Under the pieces are notes generated by a model, which was not told the DNA's origin, did not search any database, and saw only the letters and a list, made by a program, of their open reading frames with translations. Source: JANQMX01 sp965247175 (GTDB lineage: Bacteria > Pseudomonadota > Alphaproteobacteria > Kiloniellales > DSM-21159). Taken from it: a stretch of 64,000 nt of DNA. This document shows, piece by piece, positions 44,370-52,297 of the stretch. The translations under genes and the position numbers were made by a program. The DNA lies in the NCBI GenBank assembly GCA_965247175.1, contig OZ252006.1, forward strand, positions 4,092,001-4,156,000, written 5' to 3'. How positions within the stretch are numbered: the stretch's first letter is position 1; every line of letters starts with the position of its first letter.

Positions 44370-45371
44370 TTAGTTCGCCGTCACCTTGAAGCCGCTTTCG
44401 GGCAACTCTGTGCCGAAGCAGCGCTGGTAGTACTCGGCCACCACCGGGCGCTCGACCTCGTCGCACTTGTTGAGGAAGGTAAGGCGGAAGGCGAGGCCCA
44501 CATCCTGGAAGATGCGCACGTTCTCGGCCCAGGTGATCACGGTCCGCGGGCTCATCACGGTGGAGATGTCGCCGTTGACGAAGCCGCTGCGCGTCAGGTC
44601 GGCCAGGGAGACCATGGCCGAGATCATCTTGCGGCCTTCTTCGGTGTCGTTCTCCGGCGCCTTGGCCAGGACGATGTTCACCTCTTCGTCGTGCGGCAGG
44701 TAGTTCAGGGTGCTGACGATGTTCCAGCGGTCCATCTGGCCCTGGTTGATCTGCTGCGTGCCGTGATAGAGGCCCGTGGTGTCGCCCAGGCCCACGGTGT
44801 TCGCCGTGGCGAAGAGGCGGAAGGCGGAGTGGGGCCGGATGACGCGATTCTGGTCCAGGAGGGTCATCTTGCCCTCGACCTCCAGCACTCGCTGGATGAC
44901 GAACATCACGTCAGGCCGGCCGGCGTCGTACTCGTCGAACACCAGAGCTGTCGGGTGCTGCAGGGCCCAGGGCAGCAGGCCCTCGCGGAATTCGGTGACC
45001 TGCTGGCCGTCGCGCAGCACGATGGCGTCCTTGCCGATCAGGTCGATACGGCTGATGTGGCTGTCCAGGTTGACGCGAATGCAGGGCCAGTTGAGGCGCG
45101 AAGCGACCTGCTCGATGTGCGTCGACTTGCCGGTGCCGTGGTAGCCCTGGATCATGACGCGGCGGTTGAAGGCGAAGCCGGCCAGGATGGCGAGCGTGGT
45201 CTCCCGGTCGAAGAGATAGGACTCGTCCAGGTCCGGGACGTAGTCGCTCGACTGCGAGTAGGCGGGAACCTCGAGATCACTGTCGATGCCGAAGGTTTGC
45301 CGGACGGACACCTTAATGTCCGGGCCACCTTCGGGAAGGCTCGGCCCCTCCATGTGAACGTCAACGGTCAT
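44370..45371 (-). CDS. cobS: Cobaltochelatase subunit CobS
   Basis: AAA+ (MoxR-type) ATPase of 333 residues that assembles with CobT into the motor of aerobic cobaltochelatase. Walker A is GYHGTGKSTHIEQVA (about 77-91), Walker B ALVFDEYDAGRPD, sensor region LFATANTVGLGDTTGLYHGTQQINQGQMDRWN and arginine-finger area VTLS-type segment near 44540. N-terminal VRQTFGIDSDLEVPAYSQSSDYVPDLDESYLFD is the usual CobS beginning. The ATG at 45371 is 156 bp after the J-domain gene on the same strand. Confidence 0.96.
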   Translation of the reverse strand: MTVDVHMEGPSLPEGGPDIKVSVRQTFGIDSDLEVPAYSQSSDYVPDLDESYLFDRETTLAILAGFAFNRRVMIQGYHGTGKSTHIEQVASRLNWPCIRVNLDSHISRIDLIGKDAIVLRDGQQVTEFREGLLPWALQHPTALVFDEYDAGRPDVMFVIQRVLEVEGKMTLLDQNRVIRPHSAFRLFATANTVGLGDTTGLYHGTQQINQGQMDRWNIVSTLNYLPHDEEVNIVLAKAPENDTEEGRKMISAMVSLADLTRSGFVNGDISTVMSPRTVITWAENVRIFQDVGLAFRLTFLNKCDEVERPVVAEYYQRCFGTELPESGFKVTAN

Positions 45372-45527
45372 TCAACTCATTCCTTATCGATCGGTCGCCG
45401 TACTGCCGCACGGCATACGCGGCCGCAGCTCTTGTGATGAGAGCTGCCGCACGCGGGTCTCAGGCAAGCGGGCTTGCATTCTTCTCATGACATGGACGTC
45501 TTTTGGCTTGTGGCAAAGGCGAGTCTG

Positions 45528-46103
45528 CTATGCAAGGCTCTTGAGGGTCGCATAGGCTTGGTTGATGCGTTTCAAACGTTCCTCGGCCTTGGCATCGCTG
45601 CCGTTTGCGTCCGGGTGGAGCTTCTTGGCGAGAGATTTATAGCGGGCCTTAATCTCTTGCAGCGTTGCGCCCGGCTCAAGCCCCAACACCGACAGCGCCC
45701 GGCGCTGCGCCTTGCTGAGAGTCGGACGTGGCGCGCCGTCCTGCTTTCCTTGCGTGCGGCCCGCCCCGTCGCTGAAGTGGCCGAAGGCCTCGTCGAAATG
45801 AAACTGCGCCGTGGATTGCCAGCCGCCGAGGCTGCCCAACCGCCAGGTCGGGCGCTCCCAGGTGCTGTCCGCCCGCCGCGATGCCTCGATTTGCTCTTCG
45901 TCCATGTCGGCGAAGTAGTCCCAGGCCGCATTGTGCTCCCGAACGTGGTCGAGACAGAGCCAGACGTAGCTGCGTCCGCCCCGTGGCGACAGCGGCGCGC
46001 GGTAGAGACCGGCCTGATCGCAATCGGGATGCGCGCAGGGGCGCACTTGGCTGTGCTCCTGCTCCAACGGCGCCGCGCTCGCGAAGGGGTCTCGCTCATT
46101 CAT
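45528..46103 (-). CDS. J-domain protein with N-terminal zinc-finger-like region
   Basis: DnaJ-type co-chaperone of 191 residues with the J domain at the C-terminus: LSVLGLEPGATLQEIKARYKSLAKKLHPDANGSDAKAEERLKRINQAYATLK, including the HPD triad. The N-terminal half has a Cys/His set (PCAHPDCDQAG and WLCLDHVREHN) that may bind zinc, then WDYFADMDEEQIEASRR. Alphaproteobacteria keep this gene between bolA and cobS, as here, so a role in assembling the cobaltochelatase or an Fe-S/BolA client is possible but unproven. It is divergent from bolA. Confidence 0.92.
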   Translation of the reverse strand: MNERDPFASAAPLEQEHSQVRPCAHPDCDQAGLYRAPLSPRGGRSYVWLCLDHVREHNAAWDYFADMDEEQIEASRRADSTWERPTWRLGSLGGWQSTAQFHFDEAFGHFSDGAGRTQGKQDGAPRPTLSKAQRRALSVLGLEPGATLQEIKARYKSLAKKLHPDANGSDAKAEERLKRINQAYATLKSLA

Positions 46104-46225
46104 GAGACTAAGCTATGGTCTCTGCCGGCCGCCCGGCAAGGTCTGGCGTGGAGGCTTGTTGCACGGCAAGGTGAACATTACGTGAGAGCCCCCGGATAAC
46201 AGCTTGAGCCTACGGAGATCGCGGC

Positions 46226-46507
46226 GTGACGGTGAAAGAGCAGATCGAAAGCAAGCTTACCGAGGCCTTTCGGCCGAGCCAGCTCAAGGTCGTCGACGAT
46301 TCCGACAAGCACGCCGGCCACGTGGGCGCGCGCCCGGAAGGCGAGACTCATTTCCGTGTCCATATGACCAGCGACGCCTTCGAAGGCATGAGCCGACTGG
46401 AGCGGCAGCGCGCCGTTTACGCGGTGTTGTCGGAGGAGATGGCGGGCCGCGTGCACGCGCTGCAGCTTAGGCTGTCCTCGGTCAGCGAGGCCGCCAACGC
46501 GCCCTAG
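46226..46507 (+). CDS. bolA: BolA family protein
   Basis: Small protein of 93 residues, class II KH-like fold, partner of monothiol glutaredoxins in iron-sulfur trafficking or stress morphology. Family pattern: IESKLTEAFRPSQLKVVDDSDKHAGH, then THFRVHMTSDAFEGMSRLERQRAVYAVLSEEM and VHALQL. The conserved His of SDKHAGH and the RVH motif are present. The start is a GTG at 46226 with GGAG upstream. It is divergent from the J-domain gene and its stop overlaps the DUF2889 gene end. Confidence 0.93.
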   Translation: MTVKEQIESKLTEAFRPSQLKVVDDSDKHAGHVGARPEGETHFRVHMTSDAFEGMSRLERQRAVYAVLSEEMAGRVHALQLRLSSVSEAANAP

Positions 46508-47052
46508 TCGCCGGTGTAGAAGGCCGGCCAGCTTTTCTTGACGATCTCGCCGTCACTGCGGAAGGCGTGGCAGCTATTGAGCAATGGCGGCGGCTGATCG
46601 GCCGGGCGCTCTTTCTGCTTCTTGGCGCGCACCGGATAGAGCGTTTGGAACGCGACGGTCGCCATCGCCTGCAGCATCTCGACCTGATGGGTGCAGCCGT
46701 GCACGCCGCCGACCCGCTCGCGGATCGCGCGCCGCCAGCCGAGCCCGACCGTCACGCCGATCATCTGTTTGAAATTCGCGGTTGCCGCCGCGCAGACCCC
46801 GAAGGGCCCGGAATCGGTGACCACCTCGATGTCATGGACGAGAAACTCCTCGTCGATGGTCAAGCGGATGCTCATGTCATGCAGCGGCTCACCGGCCTGA
46901 ATGGTGCCGCGATAGTCGTTGGGGAAGGAATAGCTCTTCACGTCGACCATGCGGCCTTCGATATCCCATAGGCCGTCGGCGCGGCGATAGCCGCCGAATT
47001 CGTAGCTGCGTCGGTGAAAGGGCTCACGATCGACGGGCGGGGAAAGCGGCAT
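46504..47052 (-). CDS. DUF2889 family protein
   Basis: Protein of 182 residues. The pattern HRRSYEFGGYRRADGLWDIEGRMVDVKSYSF, then PLHDMSIRLTIDEEFLVHDIEVVTDSGPFGVC, LGWRRAIRERVGGVHGCTHQVEMLQAMATVAFQTLYP is the DUF2889 signature, with conserved Asp, His and Cys that could bind a metal. The family is found mostly in proteobacteria and its function is unknown. There is no signal peptide. It converges with bolA (4-nt overlap). Confidence 0.88.
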   Translation of the reverse strand: MPLSPPVDREPFHRRSYEFGGYRRADGLWDIEGRMVDVKSYSFPNDYRGTIQAGEPLHDMSIRLTIDEEFLVHDIEVVTDSGPFGVCAAATANFKQMIGVTVGLGWRRAIRERVGGVHGCTHQVEMLQAMATVAFQTLYPVRAKKQKERPADQPPPLLNSCHAFRSDGEIVKKSWPAFYTGD

Positions 47053-47229
47053 GGATCCTCCGTTTGCTGCGCCGCAGCGAGCCTAAGAGGGGCCTATGGG
47101 CGCAAGCAAGTGCTAAGTCCGGAACCCAGGGTCGCGTTGCGACGGCTTGGTTCTCCTCGCAAAGGCTTGTCGTGCCGGGGCAGAGACACAAAGCTAAGGG
47201 CCTGAGCAAAACCGATAGGCGGGCGGATT

Positions 47230-47631
47230 ATGGAAGAGCTGGTGGCGCGCTTGGCGGCCCAATTCGGCCTGACGGAGGGCAAGACACGCGGGGCGATCGG
47301 CGTCCTGCTCAAGCTGATCGAAGCCCATGCCGACCCGAAGGACGTCGCACTCCTGCTCGAGAAGCTGCCCGGGGCGCAAGCCCTTCTCGACGCCGCCAAA
47401 GGCCCCGAGCGACCGCAAGGCGGTGGCCTGTTCAGCTCGCTGGCCGGGGCGCTGGGTGGCGGCGGAGGCCTGATGGCGACCGCAGCGGACTTGCAGAAGC
47501 AGGGTGTGGGGCTGAGTCAGATGCGCCCCTTCATCACCGCCTTTGCCGAACAGGCGGAGGAAACGGTCGGGCGCGATGTGGTAGAGCGCATAGCTGCCTC
47601 CATTCCGGGCCTGGAGCGCTACCGCGCTTAA
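47230..47631 (+). CDS. Small helical protein, DUF2780/DUF937-like
   Basis: Protein of 133 residues, all helical: LVARLAAQFGLTEGKTRGAIGVLLKLIEAHADP, a Gly-rich linker (GGGLFSSLAGALGGGGGLM, about 65-83) and a second helical part LQKQGVGLSQMRPFITAFAEQAEETVGRDVVERI. This arrangement resembles DUF2780 and related helical families, which often have a loose VcgC/VcgE-type annotation. No motif of activity is visible. It stands alone in an unlinked position. Its ATG at 47230 has only weak upstream GGCGGG. Confidence 0.65.
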   Translation: MEELVARLAAQFGLTEGKTRGAIGVLLKLIEAHADPKDVALLLEKLPGAQALLDAAKGPERPQGGGLFSSLAGALGGGGGLMATAADLQKQGVGLSQMRPFITAFAEQAEETVGRDVVERIAASIPGLERYRA

Positions 47632-47670
47632 CGTCTTTGCTTTGCTGGTATTCGGCTAGATGGGCAGGCC

Positions 47671-47871
47671 CTAGGCGGTGCGCTTGAGGGGTGGCCTTTC
47701 GACAGCTTCTTCGGCCGGCATGACGCCGGTGACGGTGGCGACCGATTCGATCGTTTCCATCAAGGCGATCCGCCGCTCGCTCGGCAGGCTGCGCAGCACT
47801 TCCTCGATCGAACGCAGCGGCCGATTCAGGTAAGGACTAGTAAACCTTTCCTCCAGCGTCTTGTCGCTCAT
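47671..47871 (-). CDS. Small hypothetical protein
   Basis: Protein of 66 residues with the ATG at 47871 preceded by AGGA. It is charged and probably helical: SDKTLEERFTSPYLNRPLRSIEEVLRSLPSERRIALMETIESVATV. There is no signal peptide or Cys. Codon use is as in its neighbours, and the Shine-Dalgarno and composition support a real gene. I do not recognise the family. It is divergent from cysD across a 454-bp gap. Confidence 0.55.
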   Translation of the reverse strand: MSDKTLEERFTSPYLNRPLRSIEEVLRSLPSERRIALMETIESVATVTGVMPAEEAVERPPLKRTA

Positions 47872-48325
47872 GTCCTGTTAGCTTCCCAAATCTTGTGTTT
47901 TGTTTGGTGATGACCCATCCCAGGGCACTACATATAGCTGTCGTCCCAAAGCAGTTAACAAAGCGTTAAGAGCCTTTTCCTAGACCCTGAAGGCCTTGTG
48001 GGTACATTGGGACAACTCTGATTAGCCGTTGAAATTGCCGAGGTTTTGATCGGGGTTTTTTACCCGGGATAAGCCTGTGACCAACGGGCGAATCGGGCCG
48101 AGTTGGCCCCTGAGACGATGCACTCCGTGCGCGACTCGGCGCCAGGCTCACTATTCGGTCTTGCCGTCAGCGAGAGAACAGGCGCCTGGCAACCACCCTT
48201 TAACGCTTTTGCAGGGCCGACCTGTCACTCCCTTGACTGAGTTTGGCTGCTATGGTCCATCAGCGCCGCGCGATGGCCCCCGGTGTGCCACCCATTTTTT
48301 TTCCCACTTTCGATTGGCCAGCCTG
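47872..48325. other. Long gene-free leader region before cysD
   Basis: This 454-bp stretch lies between the divergent small hypothetical gene and cysD and has no convincing gene. It is less GC-rich than its surroundings. It contains T runs (48055-48061 and 48293-48302) and a 7-bp stem, GCCAGGC (48141-48147) with GCCTGGC (48184-48190), whose 3' side is followed by AACCACC. GGCAACC-type cores occur in SAM-binding riboswitches, but I could not match the rest of any known consensus. It could hold the cysD promoter plus an RNA or protein regulatory site. Confidence 0.4.
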
Positions 48326-49120
48326 ATGAAGCATCTCGACGAGCTTGAAGCCCAATCTGTCTATATCCTGCGGGAGGCCTACCATGGCATCGACCCGCTG
48401 GTGATGCTGTGGTCGCTGGGCAAGGACTCCAACGTCATGCTGTGGCTGGCCCGCAAGGCCTTCTTGGGGCACGTGCCCTTCTCGGTCCTGCATGTGGACA
48501 CCGGCAAGAAGTTCCCTGAGATGTACGCCTTTCGGGAGCGCTATGCCGAGGAGTGGAATCTCAAGTTCCTCAAGGAAGAGTGCCCGCCGGTCGAAGAGAT
48601 CGATCCCTCCCTGCCGCCGGCTGCGCGCTCGGCGGCCCGCAAGACCGCCGGCCTGAAGACCGCCTTGGAAAAGCACGGCTTTCGCGGGGTCATCGCCGGC
48701 ATCCGCCGTGACGAGCAGGCTACCCGTGCGAAGGAGCGGGTGTTCAGTCCGCGCGGCGAATCCGGCCAATGGGATTTCCGCGATCAACCGGCAGAGTTTT
48801 GGGATCAGTACAAGACCGACTTCCCGCCCGAAGCGCACGTTCGCATCCACCCGCTGCTGCACTGGACCGAGCTCGACATCTGGCTCTACACCAAGCGCGA
48901 GGGCATTCCGCTCATCTCCCTCTACTTCGCCAAGGACGGTAAGCGCTATCGCTCGCTCGGCGACCAGGACATCACCTTTCCCGTCGACTCCAATGCCTCG
49001 ACCGTCGACGAGATCATCGCTGAGCTGAAAGAGACCAAGGTGCCGGAGCGGGCGGGCCGGGCCATGGACCACGAGCGCGAGGACGCTTTCGAGCGCCTGC
49101 GCACGACCGGCTACATGTAG
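48326..49120 (+). CDS. cysD: Sulfate adenylyltransferase subunit CysD
   Basis: Catalytic subunit of ATP sulfurylase, which makes adenosine 5'-phosphosulfate from ATP and sulfate. The protein has 264 residues with the PP-loop-like motif LWSLGKDSNVML (about 28-39), LHVDTGKKFPEMYAFRE and the family-specific GIRRDEQATRAKERVFSPRG. C-terminal LGDQDITFPVDSNASTVDEIIAEL is also standard. ATG 48326 is chosen although the frame is open 83 codons upstream. There is no clear Shine-Dalgarno. cysNC follows 27 bp later, so the two form the sulfate-activation operon. Confidence 0.96.
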   Translation: MKHLDELEAQSVYILREAYHGIDPLVMLWSLGKDSNVMLWLARKAFLGHVPFSVLHVDTGKKFPEMYAFRERYAEEWNLKFLKEECPPVEEIDPSLPPAARSAARKTAGLKTALEKHGFRGVIAGIRRDEQATRAKERVFSPRGESGQWDFRDQPAEFWDQYKTDFPPEAHVRIHPLLHWTELDIWLYTKREGIPLISLYFAKDGKRYRSLGDQDITFPVDSNASTVDEIIAELKETKVPERAGRAMDHEREDAFERLRTTGYM

Positions 49121-49147
49121 GCGAGCCGGTTACGAAGGATGCCTGAT

Positions 49148-51043
49148 ATGAGTCAGAGAACCCCGCAGTCTCTCCATCTCAACGAGCCGCTGCGCATCGT
49201 CATCGTCGGTCATGTGGACCACGGCAAGTCGACCTTGATCGGCAGGCTGCTGTTCGACACGGATTCCGTGCCGGAAAGCAAGGTGGCCGAGGTTGAGGCG
49301 ATCTCCGCCCGCCGCGGCATGGTGACCGAGTGGTCCTTCCTGCTCGACGCCTTCCAGGCGGAGCGCGATCAGGCTGTCACCATCGACACCACGCAGATCT
49401 GGTTCAAGAGCGCCAAGCGCAACTACGTCATCATCGATGCGCCGGGCCACCGCGAGTTCCTCAAGAACATGGTCAGCGGCGCCGCCACGGCGGACGCTGC
49501 GGTGCTGGTGGTGGATGCCGCCGAGGGCGTGAAGGAACAGACGCGCCGCCATGCCTACTTGCTGCACCTCTTGGGCGTGCGTCAGGTCTGCGTCGTGGTC
49601 AACAAGATGGATCTGGTGGACTATGACCAGGCCCGCTTCGACCAAGTGGCAGGCGAGGCACGCGACTACCTTGCGGACATCGGCGTCGCCGTCAGCTATG
49701 TGCTGCCGGTTTCGGCTCGCATGGGCGACAACCTTGCGCAGCCGGCCGCGAATCTCGCCTGGTTCGACGGTCCCACCATGCTGCAGTCGCTCGACAGCTT
49801 CCAGAGCGTCTCCCGGCCGGCTGGTCAGCCGCTGCGTTTTCCGATTCAGGATGTCTACAAGTTCGACGAGCGCCGCATCCTCGCCGGTCGCATCGAGTCG
49901 GGCGTGCTCCGGGTCGGCGACCGGCTGCTGTTCTCCCCTTCGAACCTGACCGCGCACGTCGCCTCCATCGAGAGCTGGAGCACGCCGGCACCGACGGTCG
50001 AGGCGCATCCCGGCGAGTCGATCGGTATCACGTTGGATGAGCAGATTTTCGTCGAGCGCGGAGAAATCGCCAGCCATGAAGCTGACGCTCCGCAGCTCAG
50101 CAACGTGTTCCGCGCCACCCTGTTCTGGCTCTCTAAAGACCCGCTGACAGTGGGCAAACGCTACAAGCTCAAGCTCGCCACCCGCGATGCGAACGTTCAG
50201 GTCGAGGCGATCGAGAAGGTTATCGATACCGACTCCCTCGCCGGCCGCGCCGCCGAGGCGCTGGAACGCAACGGCGTCGGCGAGGTGGTGCTGCGTGCTC
50301 GCACGCCGCTGGCGCTCGACGAGTACCGCAGCCTGCCGAAGACCGGCCGTTTCGTGCTGGTCGACGGTTATGACACCGTTGGCGGCGGTGCCATCTCCAT
50401 GGAGGGCTATCCCGACCAACGCCCGGCACTCCACGTCAAGTCGACCAACATCACACCGGTCTCGCACCGGGTCTCGGCCGGCGAGCGAGCCAAGGTGGTC
50501 GGCCACGCCGGCGGCGTCCTGTGGTTCACCGGGCTCTCCGGCGCCGGCAAGTCGACCTTGGCCATGGCGCTTGAGCAGCATCTCTTCCAGCGCGGTTATC
50601 AAGTCTATGTGCTGGACGGTGACAACGTCCGGAAGGGCCTCAACGCCAACCTGGGCTTTTCGCCTGAAGACCGGGCCGAGAACATCCGCCGCGTCGGTGA
50701 GGTGGCCGCGCTCTTCGCCGATGCCGGCATCATCTGCATCGCCTCCTTTATCTCGCCCTACCGGGCCGACCGGGAGCGGGCGCGAGAGGCGGCCGGTGAG
50801 CGCTTCCATGAGATCTATGTGAAGGCCGACCTGGCGGTCTGCGAGCAGCGGGACCCAAAGGGCCTCTACCGGCGTGCCCGGTCCGGCGAGATCCCCGAGT
50901 TTACCGGCGTTTCCTCGCCGTACGAAGCGCCGGAAGGCGCGCAGCTCACGGTGGATACCGGCGAACAGGGCATCGAGGACTGCCTGAAGGCTCTGGGCGA
51001 CTACGTGGAGAGCCGCTTCAACCTCCGGCGCAACGGCGGCTGA
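49148..51043 (+). CDS. cysNC: Bifunctional sulfate adenylyltransferase GTPase / APS kinase
   Basis: Fusion of CysN and CysC, 631 residues from ATG 49148, which has GAAGGA at the right distance; an ATG three codons earlier is too close to it. The CysN part (about 1-430) is a GTPase with GHVDHGKST (21-29), DTTQIWF, IDAPGHREF and NKMDLVD, and it drives ATP sulfurylase. The CysC part (about 445-631) has the APS-kinase P-loop GLSGAGKST, DGDNVRKGLNANLGFSPEDRAENIRR and FISPYRADRERAR, giving PAPS. Fused CysNC is common in alphaproteobacteria. It works with CysD upstream. Confidence 0.96.
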   Translation: MSQRTPQSLHLNEPLRIVIVGHVDHGKSTLIGRLLFDTDSVPESKVAEVEAISARRGMVTEWSFLLDAFQAERDQAVTIDTTQIWFKSAKRNYVIIDAPGHREFLKNMVSGAATADAAVLVVDAAEGVKEQTRRHAYLLHLLGVRQVCVVVNKMDLVDYDQARFDQVAGEARDYLADIGVAVSYVLPVSARMGDNLAQPAANLAWFDGPTMLQSLDSFQSVSRPAGQPLRFPIQDVYKFDERRILAGRIESGVLRVGDRLLFSPSNLTAHVASIESWSTPAPTVEAHPGESIGITLDEQIFVERGEIASHEADAPQLSNVFRATLFWLSKDPLTVGKRYKLKLATRDANVQVEAIEKVIDTDSLAGRAAEALERNGVGEVVLRARTPLALDEYRSLPKTGRFVLVDGYDTVGGGAISMEGYPDQRPALHVKSTNITPVSHRVSAGERAKVVGHAGGVLWFTGLSGAGKSTLAMALEQHLFQRGYQVYVLDGDNVRKGLNANLGFSPEDRAENIRRVGEVAALFADAGIICIASFISPYRADRERAREAAGERFHEIYVKADLAVCEQRDPKGLYRRARSGEIPEFTGVSSPYEAPEGAQLTVDTGEQGIEDCLKALGDYVESRFNLRRNGG

Positions 51044-51182
51044 TCTGCCCGGCCACAACCCAGTGCAATCTGGGTGAAACAGGGACGGCGTAGAAGCTTC
51101 GCGTATCGTAACGCATGAGCGCCGGCTGAGCGGCCGGCACTCTGCGCATTCCGAACGGCGTCGAAGCGGGAAGCGGCGGTCC

Positions 51183-52037
51183 ATGCGCCTCGTGGTCAAT
51201 CCAGCATTCTTGTTTTCCGACCAGGGTGACGGCGCAGCCAACGAAGACACCGCCGGCTACTATGCGGGCAGAGGGCGCGTCGACCTGTGGATGATCGACG
51301 GCGCAACCCCGGTGACCGACGTGCGCTACGTTCCCGGCGCAGACAGCGATGCGAGCTGGTATGCCGGCTTCCTGTCGAGCCGCTTTTCGAACTACGCGCA
51401 GCTTTGCGTGTCTCCGAGCGAAGTCCTGAAGCGCTCGATCGCCGATGCGCGTGAGGCCTATACGGCGATCGCCGGTCCGCTGGAGGGCATTCCACGATTC
51501 GCCTGGCCCTTGGCGGCGGTCACCTACGTTTCCGTGACAGGCGACGGCGGGCGGCTTTACGCGCATGGCTTGCATTTCGGCGATTGTCCCGTTTTCCTTG
51601 GGCTGCCTCATGGGACGTCGCGCGCGCTTTGGGACACGGAGTCCCATCTGGCGGAGCAGGCGCAGCATGCATCCGCGACGACGCGGGAGCAGGCAACCCT
51701 GCGTATTCAGCAGCGCCGTGCGGAGCAACACGCTGACCCGGCAAGCGCGATCGCCGGCTTCGACCCGGTTTCGGTGGACTTTGCCGAGCAGTCCTCGGCC
51801 GAGGTCGAGGCGCCTTTGACGATCGTCCTTCTGACCGACGGGACGGCGCGCCTCTACAAGGAATACGCTCTGATGACGAGCGCCGACTTCATCGGTGCAG
51901 CGAGCACATCTCTCGGTGCGGCGTCTCTACTGCCGCGGCTGCGCCATGCGGAGGCCGAGGGTCAGGGCGAAGCGCACTACAAGCAGCGCGATGACGCGAC
52001 GCTTCTCGCCGTTGCCATAAGCCTTGCCAAGACATGA
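51183..52037 (+). CDS. PP2C-like Ser/Thr phosphatase family protein
   Basis: Protein of 284 residues with a divergent PP2C pattern: GDGAANEDTAGYY (N-E-D), VDLWMIDGATPVTD (D-G metal ligand pair), LYAHGLHFGDCPVFLG (G-D), IVLLTDGTARLYKEY (D-G) and KQRDDATLLAVAISL (D-D). All metal-coordinating acidic positions are kept although spacing differs from eukaryotic PP2C. No kinase or FHA protein is next to it. It follows cysNC by 139 bp on the same strand and may have its own promoter. Its substrate is unknown. A bidirectional terminator follows at 52067. Confidence 0.75.
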   Translation: MRLVVNPAFLFSDQGDGAANEDTAGYYAGRGRVDLWMIDGATPVTDVRYVPGADSDASWYAGFLSSRFSNYAQLCVSPSEVLKRSIADAREAYTAIAGPLEGIPRFAWPLAAVTYVSVTGDGGRLYAHGLHFGDCPVFLGLPHGTSRALWDTESHLAEQAQHASATTREQATLRIQQRRAEQHADPASAIAGFDPVSVDFAEQSSAEVEAPLTIVLLTDGTARLYKEYALMTSADFIGAASTSLGAASLLPRLRHAEAEGQGEAHYKQRDDATLLAVAISLAKT

Positions 52038-52066
52038 GGTCTTCCAAGCCAGGCTCGGAAAAGAAG

Positions 52067-52090
52067 AAAGGCGGCTGAGAAGCCGCCTTT
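52067..52090. terminator. Bidirectional Rho-independent terminator
   Basis: A 9-bp stem (AAAGGCGGC at 52067-52075 with GCCGCCTTT at 52082-52090) has a 6-nt loop. On the minus strand it runs into CTTCTTTTCC; on the plus strand it is followed by CCGTG. It can end the PP2C transcript on one side and the ppk2 / mini-gene transcript on the other. Confidence 0.75.
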
Positions 52091-52136
52091 CCGTGAAACG
52101 GGCCAGTCGATAGCCCAATGGCTTTAAGCCGTGCCC

Positions 52137-52217
52137 TTAAACGAGACGCAAGAGGCTGCTCCAGCGTCCGCGAAAAGTGCCAAGGCTCATCGACAGGGCA
52201 CCAGTATCACTTGACAT
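52137..52217 (-). CDS. Predicted 26-residue protein with a perfect Shine-Dalgarno
   Basis: Too short for routine gene finding. The ATG at 52217 is preceded by a ribosome-binding sequence complementary over 16 nt (52219-52234) to the 3' end of 16S rRNA, with GGAGG seven nt from the start codon. The peptide reads MSSDTGALSMSLGTFRGRW then SSLLRLV, ending in TAA. The second half is an amphipathic basic helix that could touch membrane or RNA. The gene lies 80 nt after the ppk2 stop on the same strand and 46 nt before a strong terminator. I do not recognise a family. It could be a leader peptide, a toxin-like peptide or a regulator. Confidence 0.6.
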   Translation of the reverse strand: MSSDTGALSMSLGTFRGRWSSLLRLV

Positions 52218-52297
52218 TGGATCACCTCCTTTCTGCTGTTGAAGACCGGGACTGACTATGACTGCTGCTTCGTTGCCGGGACAAGCGGAAGATTAGC

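Noticed and set aside
42210..45437. A 1075-codon plus-strand open frame opposite cobT and cobS
   Set aside because: It is a high-GC shadow: the minus-strand frames encode complete CobT and CobS with all motifs, while the plus-strand translation has no family resemblance and no Shine-Dalgarno.
48077..48325. 83-codon N-terminal extension of CysD
   Set aside because: The extra residues have no similarity to CysD and contain Cys/Pro/Arg-rich non-coding-like text; normal CysD begins at MKHLDELEAQS.
49130..51250. A 706-codon minus-strand open frame opposite cysNC
   Set aside because: Shadow of the CysNC frame; the real protein carries complete GTPase and APS-kinase motifs on the plus strand.
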